Origin: Tissierella simiarum
GTDB lineage: Bacteria > Bacillota > Clostridia > Tissierellales > Tissierellaceae
Length of the DNA: 64,000 nt
Direction: 5' to 3'
NCBI RefSeq assembly: GCF_018917865.1
Contig: NZ_JAHLPM010000002.1
Coordinates: 186,001 to 250,000, forward strand
The translations under genes and the position numbers were made by a program. The notes under the pieces are model-generated. The model was not told where the DNA came from, searched no databases, and saw nothing but the letters and a program-made list of their open reading frames with translations. Positions 18,339 through 26,188 of this stretch are shown piece after piece (the stretch's first letter is position 1; each line of letters begins with the position of its first letter).

Positions 18339-19124
18339 ATGACATTAGAGGAAATTATCAATAAACATTTTAATAAATTAAATGAAAATGATCTATATAT
18401 ATTAAGGAATATGTTAGATAATTGGGATATGTTGTCAGAAATGAATATTAAAAAAATTTCAGAACTTTGTAATACCTCAACTGCTTCAATGCATAGACTT
18501 GCAAAGAAACTTGGCTTTTCAGGATTTATTGAATTTAAATTTTTTCTTAAAGGGCAACGGAATGAAGTAAATGATATAGCCATGGAATTAAATTATGAAG
18601 ATGTATTACTAAATGACTTAAAAATAACATTAGATTCAATTAATAAAAAAAATATGGAAGATATATGCGCTACCATTTATCACGCAAATAACTTATATGG
18701 ATATGGTACTGGTTGGAAACAAACTATTGCTCTTCAAACTCTTAGTAACGATTTAATGTACTATCATAAACCTATCATACAACTTAGAACTCTTGCAGAT
18801 AAAGAGCATGTTCTTTCTTCTGTATCAAGTAATGACGTATTCTTTGTTGTATCTCTAAGTGGAAATACTAAGGATATAGAACCTCTATTAAATATGCTAA
18901 AAATGAAAGGAGTAAAAATAATATCTATTACATCTTTAAAGACGAATTTTATTGCTTCAAGAGCTGATTATAGTTTGTATTTTAAAAAATTCGAAACTCT
19001 GAGTAATGGTATTTTACATTGGTCTCCAATTACATTAAATGTTGTTTTGGACTATATATCGTTTAGTTATGCCAAGTATATTTCGAATTTAAGACATAAT
19101 TCTATATCTGAATCTGGAAAATGA
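18339..19124 (+). CDS. MurR/RpiR-family transcriptional regulator
   Basis: 261 residues. The N-terminal third is an RpiR-type helix-turn-helix (ISELCNTSTASMHRLAKKLGFSGFIEFKFFL). A SIS sugar-phosphate-binding domain follows from about residue 100, with VSLSGNTKDIEPLLNMLK as its nucleotide/sugar loop. AAAGGAGGT lies just before ATG 18339. It is divergent from the GH4-PTS-uxuA operon across 161 nt, which makes it the likely local regulator, sensing a phosphosugar intermediate. Whether it represses or activates cannot be told from sequence. Confidence 0.88.
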   Translation: MTLEEIINKHFNKLNENDLYILRNMLDNWDMLSEMNIKKISELCNTSTASMHRLAKKLGFSGFIEFKFFLKGQRNEVNDIAMELNYEDVLLNDLKITLDSINKKNMEDICATIYHANNLYGYGTGWKQTIALQTLSNDLMYYHKPIIQLRTLADKEHVLSSVSSNDVFFVVSLSGNTKDIEPLLNMLKMKGVKIISITSLKTNFIASRADYSLYFKKFETLSNGILHWSPITLNVVLDYISFSYAKYISNLRHNSISESGK

Positions 19125-19331
19125 ACAATTTGAACAATGAGATGGCAATGAGGTTTATGAAATAAGGCAAACATTAAATTCTGTCATACAAAAAACACAA
19201 TTTATTAAATGCAGACGTAATCTCTATGAGTCTAGTACTAGTATAAAGTAGTGAACACATTAAGATGTACTAACGTAAAATAATATTTAATTTTTTACTC
19301 ATTCTTTATTTATCTCATGAACTTATTGTAT

Positions 19332-19362
19332 AAAAAGGCCGTCTGCCAAATGGCAGACAGCT
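19332..19362 (-). terminator. Rho-independent terminator of the amino-acid ABC operon
   Basis: Read leftward, a G/C-rich stem (GTCTGCC pairing with GGCAGAC around an ATTT loop) is followed by CTTTTTATA. It lies 34 nt past the stop of the ATPase gene. Confidence 0.85.
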
Positions 19363-19395
19363 TTATCTTACCGTAAAAATAGGATATGATGATTT

Positions 19396-20118
19396 CTATA
19401 AAACTTTTGTAAGAAAATCTTTCAGACGAGGATTTTGAGGATTGGAGAAAAACTCCTGAGGATTATTCTGTTCCATGATAATACCTTCGTCCATAAACAG
19501 CATACGGGTGGCAACCTCACGTGCAAATCCCATTTCGTGAGTGACAACTACCATTGTCATACCCTCTTTAGCAAGTTCTTTCATCAATTCCAACACCTCA
19601 CCCACCATTTCTGGGTCAAGTGCAGATGTAGGCTCATCAAATAGTATCACCTCAGGATTCATAGCAAGTGCTCGAACAATGGCAATACGCTGTTTTTGTC
19701 CGCCCGAAAGCATATTAGGATAGCTGTCCGCTTTGTCAGCAAGACCAATACGTTCCAGCAGGTGCATAGCATTTGTATCCGCTTCTTCCTGTGTCTGAAG
19801 CCCCAATTTTACAGGTGCAAGTGTAATATTCTTTTTCACAGTAAGATGTGGAAAGAGGTTGAAGTGCTGAAATACCATACCCATCTTCTGGCGAACTTTA
19901 TCGATATTAGTCTTTGGATCAGTAATATTGCTGCTCTCAAACCATATCTCGCCCTGCGTGGGCTGTTCCAAAAGGTTGAGACAACGTAAAAATGTGGATT
20001 TTCCTGATCCAGACGGACCGATAACAACAACCTTTTCACCTTTTTTAATAGTTATATCAACGCCTTTCAGTACATGATTGCCATCAAAACTCTTATGTAG
20101 TCCTTTAACGGTTATCAC
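19396..20118 (-). CDS. Polar amino-acid ABC transporter, ATP-binding protein (GlnQ-like)
   Basis: ATPase of an amino-acid importer. Walker [11 protein letters not shown]-loop MVFQHFNLF, signature LSGGQKQR, Walker B ILFDEP and H-loop VVTHEMGF are all intact. GTG 20118 is taken as start because AAAGGAGG lies just before it; an upstream in-frame ATG at 20139 would put that SD inside the gene. The result is 240 residues and overlaps the permease gene by 14 nt, suggesting translational coupling. G+C and codon use are richer than the surroundings (a sampled 60-nt line, 19681-19740, is 50% G+C against 32% for 17641-17700), suggesting transfer. Confidence 0.95.
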   Translation of the reverse strand: MITVKGLHKSFDGNHVLKGVDITIKKGEKVVVIGPSGSGKSTFLRCLNLLEQPTQGEIWFESSNITDPKTNIDKVRQKMGMVFQHFNLFPHLTVKKNITLAPVKLGLQTQEEADTNAMHLLERIGLADKADSYPNMLSGGQKQRIAIVRALAMNPEVILFDEPTSALDPEMVGEVLELMKELAKEGMTMVVVTHEMGFAREVATRMLFMDEGIIMEQNNPQEFFSNPQNPRLKDFLTKVL

Positions 20119-20806
20119 TCTTAGCCATCCTCCTTTCAAGAATACGGATAAGCTTGCTTAGTCCCAGTGTCAGCACTAGATAAATACAAGCAGCAACAGT
20201 CAATGGGAAAAAATAATTATAGATTCTAGATGCAACGATGTCAGATGCCTTTGTGATATCAAGAATACCGATATAACCTGCAACAGAAGTTTCTTTAATC
20301 AGCATAATGAACTCGTTGCCCAGTGACGGAAGAATATTTTTAATTGCCTGAGGCAAAATAATCATTCGCATAGTCTGACTACGATTAAACCCTAGTGAAC
20401 GTCCTGCTTCCATCTGTCCTTTATCAATGGACTCGATACCTCCACGAACAATCTCAGAAACATAAGCTCCAGAGTTGATTCCAAACGCCAAGCCACCTAC
20501 CAAAATACTTGAAATGTTGGAAGATCGGAATATAATGTAATAAATAATCATTAGCTGAAGGACAACAGGGGTACCTCGAATCAGATTTACATAAAGATTG
20601 CAGATGATTTCAGCCCATCGTAACTTTTTGTTTTCTTTCGCACTATTTTTTATAAGAGCAATTATCATTCCAATAGGAACACCAATTACAATGGCAATCA
20701 ATGCCATTGCAATAGTGGCTTTCAATCCGTTCCAAAAAAATAAATAACGTTGCTGAGCGACAATATTCTTATAGAAATCCTGTGATATGTTCTGTAAAAA
20801 TTCCAA
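20105..20806 (-). CDS. Polar amino-acid ABC transporter, permease
   Basis: Membrane subunit with about five hydrophobic segments and the family loop [21 protein letters not shown], the EAA-type contact with the ATPase. An ATG at 20845 lies inside a hairpin and lacks an SD, so TTG 20806, preceded by AAAGGA, is preferred, giving 233 residues. It sits between the substrate-binding lipoprotein gene and the ATPase gene. Codon use is of the same foreign type as its two partners. Confidence 0.92.
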   Translation of the reverse strand: MEFLQNISQDFYKNIVAQQRYLFFWNGLKATIAMALIAIVIGVPIGMIIALIKNSAKENKKLRWAEIICNLYVNLIRGTPVVLQLMIIYYIIFRSSNISSILVGGLAFGINSGAYVSEIVRGGIESIDKGQMEAGRSLGFNRSQTMRMIILPQAIKNILPSLGNEFIMLIKETSVAGYIGILDITKASDIVASRIYNYFFPLTVAACIYLVLTLGLSKLIRILERRMAKSDNR

Positions 20807-20834
20807 TTTTTCGCATCCTTTCGTAAAATTTATA

Positions 20835-20868
20835 CAAGACAGCATGGCTTAAATACCTTGCTGTCTTG
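20835..20868. other. Intercistronic hairpin between binding-protein and permease genes
   Basis: A perfect 10-bp inverted repeat CAAGACAGCA / TGCTGTCTTG with a 14-nt loop. No T-run follows on the minus strand, so it is more likely an mRNA-stability or processing element, as is common after binding-protein genes, than a terminator. Confidence 0.6.
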
Positions 20869-20891
20869 GTAAATGTTATTAGGGTGAGAGT

Positions 20892-21662
20892 TTATTTGGA
20901 TGTGTGGTTAAGTGTAAACTCCTCAATTTTACCTTCATCCATTAGCTTCTGTAGAACTTCGTTAACCTGCTCAAGCAATTCTGTATTTCCTTTTCTCATA
21001 GCCATACCATATTTATCTGTGAACAACTCTTTTTCTAAAATAACCAACTCTGGGTTTGCTTTAACCAATTCCTCCGCAGGAAGAGCGTCCATAACAATAC
21101 AATCTGCCTTACCAGACTTTACGTCCTCAGCTGCCGCAAGATATTTCTTTTGCTGAATTAATGTACAATCTGGATAATCTTCGGTAAGCACTAGATCAGC
21201 AACGGTACCAAGCTGTACAGCCACTTTTTTTCCATTAATGTCTTCAGGATTTTTAATGGTAGTATTATCTTTTTTTACTACAACAACCTGTTTGGACGTT
21301 GCATACTTGATAGTAAAGTCAACTTCTTCCAGACGCTCGGAAGTTATAGACATACCAGCTGCACCTAAATCCGCCTTATCTGAATTGATTTCGGGAATAA
21401 TGGAATCAAACGCTATATCTTTGATTACAAGTTCTTTACCCATAATAGCAGCCAGTTCTTTTGCAATATCCACATCAACACCAACAACATCTTGACCGTC
21501 ATAATACTCATAAGGAGCAAAACCTTCCTCGGTAACTATAATCAGTTTACCATCCTCAACAGTGGCAGAATCGGATGAAGAATTTGTAGATTTTGCCGTA
21601 CAACCGGAAAATATTGTGACGGGTAACACTATAGCTAACATTAGTGCAATTATTTTTTTCAC
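20892..21662 (-). CDS. Polar amino-acid ABC transporter, substrate-binding lipoprotein
   Basis: 256-residue family-3 solute-binding protein. The lipobox is FSGC at about residues 18-21 after a hydrophobic signal, followed by a Ser-rich linker. EEGFAPYEYYDGQDVVGVDV is the usual start of the binding fold; ADLGAAGMSIT and AVQLGTV are conserved ligand-site segments. The start is GTG 21662. Unusually, no SD is visible upstream; the preceding bases are very A/T rich with a TATAAT-like hexamer, and the base composition changes sharply here. The precise amino acid cannot be assigned. Confidence 0.92.
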   Translation of the reverse strand: MKKIIALMLAIVLPVTIFSGCTAKSTNSSSDSATVEDGKLIIVTEEGFAPYEYYDGQDVVGVDVDIAKELAAIMGKELVIKDIAFDSIIPEINSDKADLGAAGMSITSERLEEVDFTIKYATSKQVVVVKKDNTTIKNPEDINGKKVAVQLGTVADLVLTEDYPDCTLIQQKKYLAAAEDVKSGKADCIVMDALPAEELVKANPELVILEKELFTDKYGMAMRKGNTELLEQVNEVLQKLMDEGKIEEFTLNHTSK

Positions 21663-21778
21663 AATTACTATATATTATTATAATTAGAAATACTTTTTTA
21701 TTTTCCATCAAAGATACTGATCACCTATAGGAATATATTTTCCCTATGATCCAAAAAACATATATCTAACTAGAGAAT

Positions 21779-21832
21779 GAAAAATTAAGCAGCCAGAGCC
21801 CAATAAAATATTGAACTTTGACTGCTTAATGA
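21779..21832 (-). terminator. Terminator of the LtaS-like gene
   Basis: Read leftward, ATTAAGCAGTCAAAG pairs with CTCTGGCTGCTTAAT (one mismatch and one G-T pair) and is followed by TTTTTCATT. The reverse strand also has a T-rich flank, so it may act both ways. Confidence 0.7.
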
Positions 21833-21892
21833 TTTTTATTATTTAGATTGTCTACTTGATAGAACTCATTTTAAAATTTCTCTGTCTATCTT

Positions 21893-24433
21893 TTATTTTT
21901 TTGGCAGTATATCATCTGTAAATACTCCATATACTCCTTTTCTTTCTAGTTTTTTCACTTTTCTTTCCTTATTGATACTGTCTACATAAGAGTTAACTCC
22001 TACTTTTTCAATCTTTTTAGCTAACCCTGATTTTGCTTGTTTCTCACTTATAGCCACTCCAAAATGAGGATGCATATTTAGGAAATCTAGTACTTCATCT
22101 TCTGAATACTCAGTTTCTGTTAGATTCAATATTATATTTCTAAAACCTCTAAAGGATAGGGTAAAGTAATGGTCAAAATACTTTATTTCTGGGATAAATC
22201 TAAATCTTAAATCAGGATAATCCTCTTTTACTTTCATCAATAAATTATCCTTCTCTTCTGTAGTCCTAAGAACTACATAAGCATCTTCATGTTCTTTCAT
22301 CCATTTTGCCAAGTCTTCCATAGTCATTTGAGTCTGATCATCAACCATTTTCATGTTTTTAAATTCATCTAAGAAAAGATGATCTTTAGGATTTTCAAAT
22401 AAATTGTTATAGAACCAATACCAATCCTTAAGAAGAACTATTTCGTCATCTCTTGTCCATTGTAAATCTACAGCTAGTAATCTATAGCCTTCCTCATAAC
22501 TTTTATTAAGTTCTTCTAAAGAATTATAATAACTATTTTTAATATAGTTTTTATTTGCTATATCTGGTCCTTGTAATTGATCAAAATCTATTTCTCCGTT
22601 ATTCTGCAATAACTCCTTTAGGATATCCTTCTTTAAAATAAAATCAGATTTATTTATTTCATCAATTACTTTTTCATACATACCCCTAAACTGACTAATA
22701 TCAAGTTCTTCCCTAGTGTCCAATTTAATAGCTTTACTATGATCAAATATACCGTCTCTAGCTATGACAAACATTTTGTCTTCATCCATAAATGAACCTT
22801 TTTGCATATAAGTTTGTTGAGCTATAAAATTATAGTCTTTATAGTTAGTTAAGTCTCTACCAAACATCAATCCTTTTTCGTTTTTATATCCCATAATATT
22901 TAACATAGTAGGTAAAAAATCTAACTGACTTCCCATTTTAGATATGGTTTCATTGATTTCTTCTCCAGGTACATGAACTATTAAAGGTATATTCATCATA
23001 GTATCATAGTCATAGTCTTTTTCTAAAAAATTACTCATTAGCTCTTGAACATCTTTGTTTACACTAGCTATAGCAAAATGATCTCCATATAAAGCTAAAA
23101 CAGTATTATCATAAAGACCTTCTTCCTTTAATCTTTCAATAAATTCCCCTATATACTTATCTGTATAATGGATTGATTGCAAATAGTTCCCTAAAATAGT
23201 GTCTTTGTGTTCATCTCTTAAGCTTATCTCGTGATATTTTTCTGGCATCTTATAGGGGTTATGAGATGTTAAGGTCACCATAAAGGCATAGAAAGGATTA
23301 TCATCCTTACTGTCTAATTCCTTTAAATAATCTATAGATTGATGAAAGAAATCTTCATCTCCTAATCCAAATCCTAAAGTTTCCCCAATTTTATAATCTT
23401 CCTCACTTACAAAACGTTCAAATCCTTGATTTACATAAGCGTTAGCCCTATTCCAGAATTCCTTTTTGTATCCATGAAATGCCCAAGGGGTATAACCATT
23501 ATCTTTTAATATCTTTGGCAAACCATAAAAAGTATTGTTTTCATATTGAACATAGCTGGATTCCTCCATAGAAGGATATACGGAATTATGGGATACAAAT
23601 TCTGCATCAGAAGTATTCCCTCTACCTAGTAATTGATAGTATCTATCATAATAAATTGAACTTTTATCTTTAATTAATTTATTTAGATTTGGAGTGACTT
23701 CTTGTCCATCATAATGTAAGTCTATAACAAAATTTTGTAAAGATTCTACTTGAAGAACTATAAGGTTCTTATCTTTACCTATTCCTGTTAATTTTCCATC
23801 TTTTAATTGAGTTCTTTCTTTTAATTCATCTAAATCTTCCTTTGTAAGGATACCTCTTCCTTCCGCCACATGTGTAGGATCCCCACTTATAGCGTATTTA
23901 ATATCACTAATATGATAGCTATAAACTTCTTGAGCCTTTATTGAATCTAACTGTCCTTTATAACCTAAAGATGTTAATAAGACAACAATCATAATACCTA
24001 TAACGGCAGGTACACCTATCCTAACATTTTTGCCATACTTTATATTTTCTTCTTCTATTTTCGACTTTTTCTTTTTTAAATAAAAGATAAGTATGGGTAT
24101 ATCTATTATAAATAATAGAGTCCTTATACTTAATAATGATTTTACACTATCACCTACAGCAGCTACCTGGTTAAGTTGTTTTAACATTGCTACAGATGGT
24201 AAAGCATTAAAATAAGTATAATATACAGCATCTACAAACATAATGATCGATACAAAAGAGTAAAAAGTAAATGCCACAGTTTGTTTCTTCTTATTATTAC
24301 TAAAATAAATTATTGATAAGAAGAAAAGAGAAATAAAGCTGCTTATTAAAAATATAGTAATCTTATTGAATTCAACATGAGTTACATTTATAAATAAAAT
24401 AACCTTTAATATTAATAATATAGATAGTAACAT
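21893..24433 (-). CDS. LtaS-type phosphoglycerol transferase with degenerate GDPD-like C-terminus
   Basis: ATG 24433 is preferred (TTGGAGG upstream) over an in-frame TTG at 24448; 846 residues. The N-terminus has about five membrane helices. The extracellular sulfatase-fold domain (about residues 220-560) has VLQVES, the nucleophile Thr near 274 in GRGNTSDAEF and YGDHFA, as in lipoteichoic acid synthases that transfer glycerol-phosphate from phosphatidylglycerol. The last 220 residues look like a glycerophosphodiester phosphodiesterase barrel (YEEGYRLLAVDLQWTRDDEIVLLKDW and GVYGVFTDD), but the usual HRG and EN catalytic pair at its start is not seen. The extra domain may bind rather than cleave glycerophosphate polymer. 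Monocistronic, with its own terminator. Confidence 0.88.
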   Translation of the reverse strand: MLLSILLILKVILFINVTHVEFNKITIFLISSFISLFFLSIIYFSNNKKKQTVAFTFYSFVSIIMFVDAVYYTYFNALPSVAMLKQLNQVAAVGDSVKSLLSIRTLLFIIDIPILIFYLKKKKSKIEEENIKYGKNVRIGVPAVIGIMIVVLLTSLGYKGQLDSIKAQEVYSYHISDIKYAISGDPTHVAEGRGILTKEDLDELKERTQLKDGKLTGIGKDKNLIVLQVESLQNFVIDLHYDGQEVTPNLNKLIKDKSSIYYDRYYQLLGRGNTSDAEFVSHNSVYPSMEESSYVQYENNTFYGLPKILKDNGYTPWAFHGYKKEFWNRANAYVNQGFERFVSEEDYKIGETLGFGLGDEDFFHQSIDYLKELDSKDDNPFYAFMVTLTSHNPYKMPEKYHEISLRDEHKDTILGNYLQSIHYTDKYIGEFIERLKEEGLYDNTVLALYGDHFAIASVNKDVQELMSNFLEKDYDYDTMMNIPLIVHVPGEEINETISKMGSQLDFLPTMLNIMGYKNEKGLMFGRDLTNYKDYNFIAQQTYMQKGSFMDEDKMFVIARDGIFDHSKAIKLDTREELDISQFRGMYEKVIDEINKSDFILKKDILKELLQNNGEIDFDQLQGPDIANKNYIKNSYYNSLEELNKSYEEGYRLLAVDLQWTRDDEIVLLKDWYWFYNNLFENPKDHLFLDEFKNMKMVDDQTQMTMEDLAKWMKEHEDAYVVLRTTEEKDNLLMKVKEDYPDLRFRFIPEIKYFDHYFTLSFRGFRNIILNLTETEYSEDEVLDFLNMHPHFGVAISEKQAKSGLAKKIEKVGVNSYVDSINKERKVKKLERKGVYGVFTDDILPKK

Positions 24434-24663
24434 ACAACAAACCTCCAATTTAGTTTAAAAAGTTGTCCCAATATTAATTTACACTAATAGGAACTATTAT
24501 GCAAGATTTTGGAGAAAATAGGAAGATTAAAGTTATGTCTTAATATTAACAAGAGAAGTAAATATTTTTACATTTATTTTAAAATTGGGAGGATTTATAA
24601 GAAAAATGTCGAATATGTGTATTAATGCTCTTGCATTATTAATAATAATTAGGGGTGAATCTA

Positions 24664-25749
24664 GTGTCTATTTATGAAAATATTAGCCCTGAAGGACTAT
24701 TATCCTACCAATCTTCTCTTGTTAAGAAAAGGATGGAATCTTATTTGCATAAATTAAATGAAAAATTAAAATATGACCTATGCTTGACCTATTTAATTAA
24801 CGAAAGTGGAAACGCTGCCTTGCTATGTGGTGAACATCTTTCTAATAGAGCTAAAAATCTAATAGAGATACCAAAGGTTATTTTTATACAAAATACAATG
24901 AATTATATATTCCATAATTTATTATTAGAGAAGTCCATGTTGGAAAAAAGATATAAACCTAATAGTTCCTTACCTATGATTGAGGGAATAAAAAGTGAAT
25001 TGTATATACCAGCTTTTGTAAATAAAAAAAATAGCTCTATTCTCATTGGCTATATTTATTTTGGTTCCTTTGATTATAGGGAGTATGATTGTTTTCTAAT
25101 AGAAAAAAATCCTATGTTTCTGGAGTATATTTCTATTATTTTGAAACTGCTAGATCTTCTATCAATTAAAGAAAATCCTATTCATAATTTAATTGACCTG
25201 TCTGACATTGTGTTAGAATGCCTTAAACATAAGGATCCAAGTCTTCCTGGTCACAGTCACAATGTGGCTAGTTTATCTAGTGAAATAGCTGTAAGACTAA
25301 AGTTTCCTTATAATGAAGTAAAAAAATTGTACTTTGGGGGACTATTACATGATGTAGGTAAATCTATTATAGATAAAAATATATTAAACAAACCAGGTCC
25401 CTTAACAACAAGTGAATTTGAAATAGTGAAAAATCATCCTATTAGCAGCTATAATATTTCGGAAAGATTATTGGTCAATACGCCACAATTAGAGGATGTC
25501 CCTATAATGATTAAACATCACCATGAACGTTATGACGGAAAAGGATATCCCGATGGATTAAAAGAAAATGAAGTTCCTTTCGGTAGTTATATTATAGGAA
25601 TTTCTGATGCAGTAGATACCATGTTGTCAAGTAGGTCTTATAAAGAAAGTTTTCCGGTAGAAAAGGTTGTAGAAGAATTAAACATAAATAAGGGCAAACA
25701 ATTTCATCCTCAATTAGTAGATATAATGGTAGATAAATTAACTAAATAA
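24664..25749 (+). CDS. HD-GYP domain phosphodiesterase
   Basis: GTG 24664 is chosen because AGGGGTG sits 6-7 nt upstream; an in-frame GTG at 24655 overlaps that SD. About 361 residues. Residues 1-170 form an unassigned, possibly sensory domain. The C-terminal half is an HD-GYP domain: HSHNVASLS, GGLLHDVGK (HD pair), KNHP, IKHHHERYDGKGYP (the GYP motif) and ISDAVDTM. Such proteins hydrolyse cyclic di-GMP or related cyclic dinucleotides. No membrane segment is seen, so it is probably cytoplasmic. It converges on the PqqD-like gene and shares a terminator with it. Confidence 0.9.
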   Translation: MSIYENISPEGLLSYQSSLVKKRMESYLHKLNEKLKYDLCLTYLINESGNAALLCGEHLSNRAKNLIEIPKVIFIQNTMNYIFHNLLLEKSMLEKRYKPNSSLPMIEGIKSELYIPAFVNKKNSSILIGYIYFGSFDYREYDCFLIEKNPMFLEYISIILKLLDLLSIKENPIHNLIDLSDIVLECLKHKDPSLPGHSHNVASLSSEIAVRLKFPYNEVKKLYFGGLLHDVGKSIIDKNILNKPGPLTTSEFEIVKNHPISSYNISERLLVNTPQLEDVPIMIKHHHERYDGKGYPDGLKENEVPFGSYIIGISDAVDTMLSSRSYKESFPVEKVVEELNINKGKQFHPQLVDIMVDKLTK

Positions 25750-25755
25750 AATAAT

Positions 25756-25785
25756 CCCCTTTTTTATTTGAATAAAAAAGGGGGT
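25756..25785. terminator. Bidirectional terminator between HD-GYP and PqqD-like genes
   Basis: CCCCTTTTTTATTTGAATAAAAAAGGGG folds into a 12-bp stem with T-runs on both strands, between two converging stops. Confidence 0.85.
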
Positions 25786-25788
25786 AGT

Positions 25789-26136
25789 TTATCTATCAAA
25801 GGTTATAAAGTTGTTGTTCTTTAGGATATTTATATATTGAAGTAACCTTTCATATAAAGGCTCTGCTTCTTCTTTAAAATGTTCTTGAACCAATCCTGCA
25901 ATTTCATAGATAGTTCTTTGTCCATCTATTTGCTCCCAGACAAAAGTTCCCATCTTATCTAACTCTACCCTATATTTATCTGGAGTAAAAAATAGTTTTC
26001 TTATTATCCTTTCAATTATGGAATCTCTAGGCATTATTATTTCTATAAGCCCATTTTCTTTTTTATTATAAACTACTTTTTTCGATTTATTAGGCACATA
26101 ATCTAATAAATTTTCATCCTTTTTATTTTTAGCCAC
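25789..26136 (-). CDS. PqqD-like peptide-binding protein
   Basis: GTG 26136 follows GGGAGG; the longer frame from 26184 would start inside the terminator hairpin of the OPT gene. About 115 residues. The C-terminal half (VELDKMGTFVWEQIDGQRTIYEIAGLVQEHF) is the PqqD winged-helix type, RiPP-recognition-like. The N-terminal 35 residues are basic. PqqD proteins usually present a precursor peptide to a radical SAM enzyme; no such enzyme or precursor is visible nearby. It follows the OPT transporter gene in the same direction, so coupling to peptide transport is possible but unproven. Confidence 0.75.
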   Translation of the reverse strand: MAKNKKDENLLDYVPNKSKKVVYNKKENGLIEIIMPRDSIIERIIRKLFFTPDKYRVELDKMGTFVWEQIDGQRTIYEIAGLVQEHFKEEAEPLYERLLQYINILKNNNFITFDR

Positions 26137-26155
26137 AACTTTTCCTCCCAGTATG

Positions 26156-26187
26156 TAAAAGTCGTCCCAGATTAACTGGGACAACCT
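26156..26187 (-). terminator. Terminator of the OPT transporter gene
   Basis: GTCCCAG-TTAAT-CTGGGAC, with flanking GT/AC pairs, is followed on the minus strand by TTTTA. It lies immediately after the OPT stop codon and before the PqqD-like gene. Confidence 0.7.
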
Positions 26188-26188
26188 T

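Noticed and set aside
20806-20845. ATG 20845 as permease start
   Set aside because: It lies within the intercistronic hairpin and lacks an SD; TTG 20806 has one.
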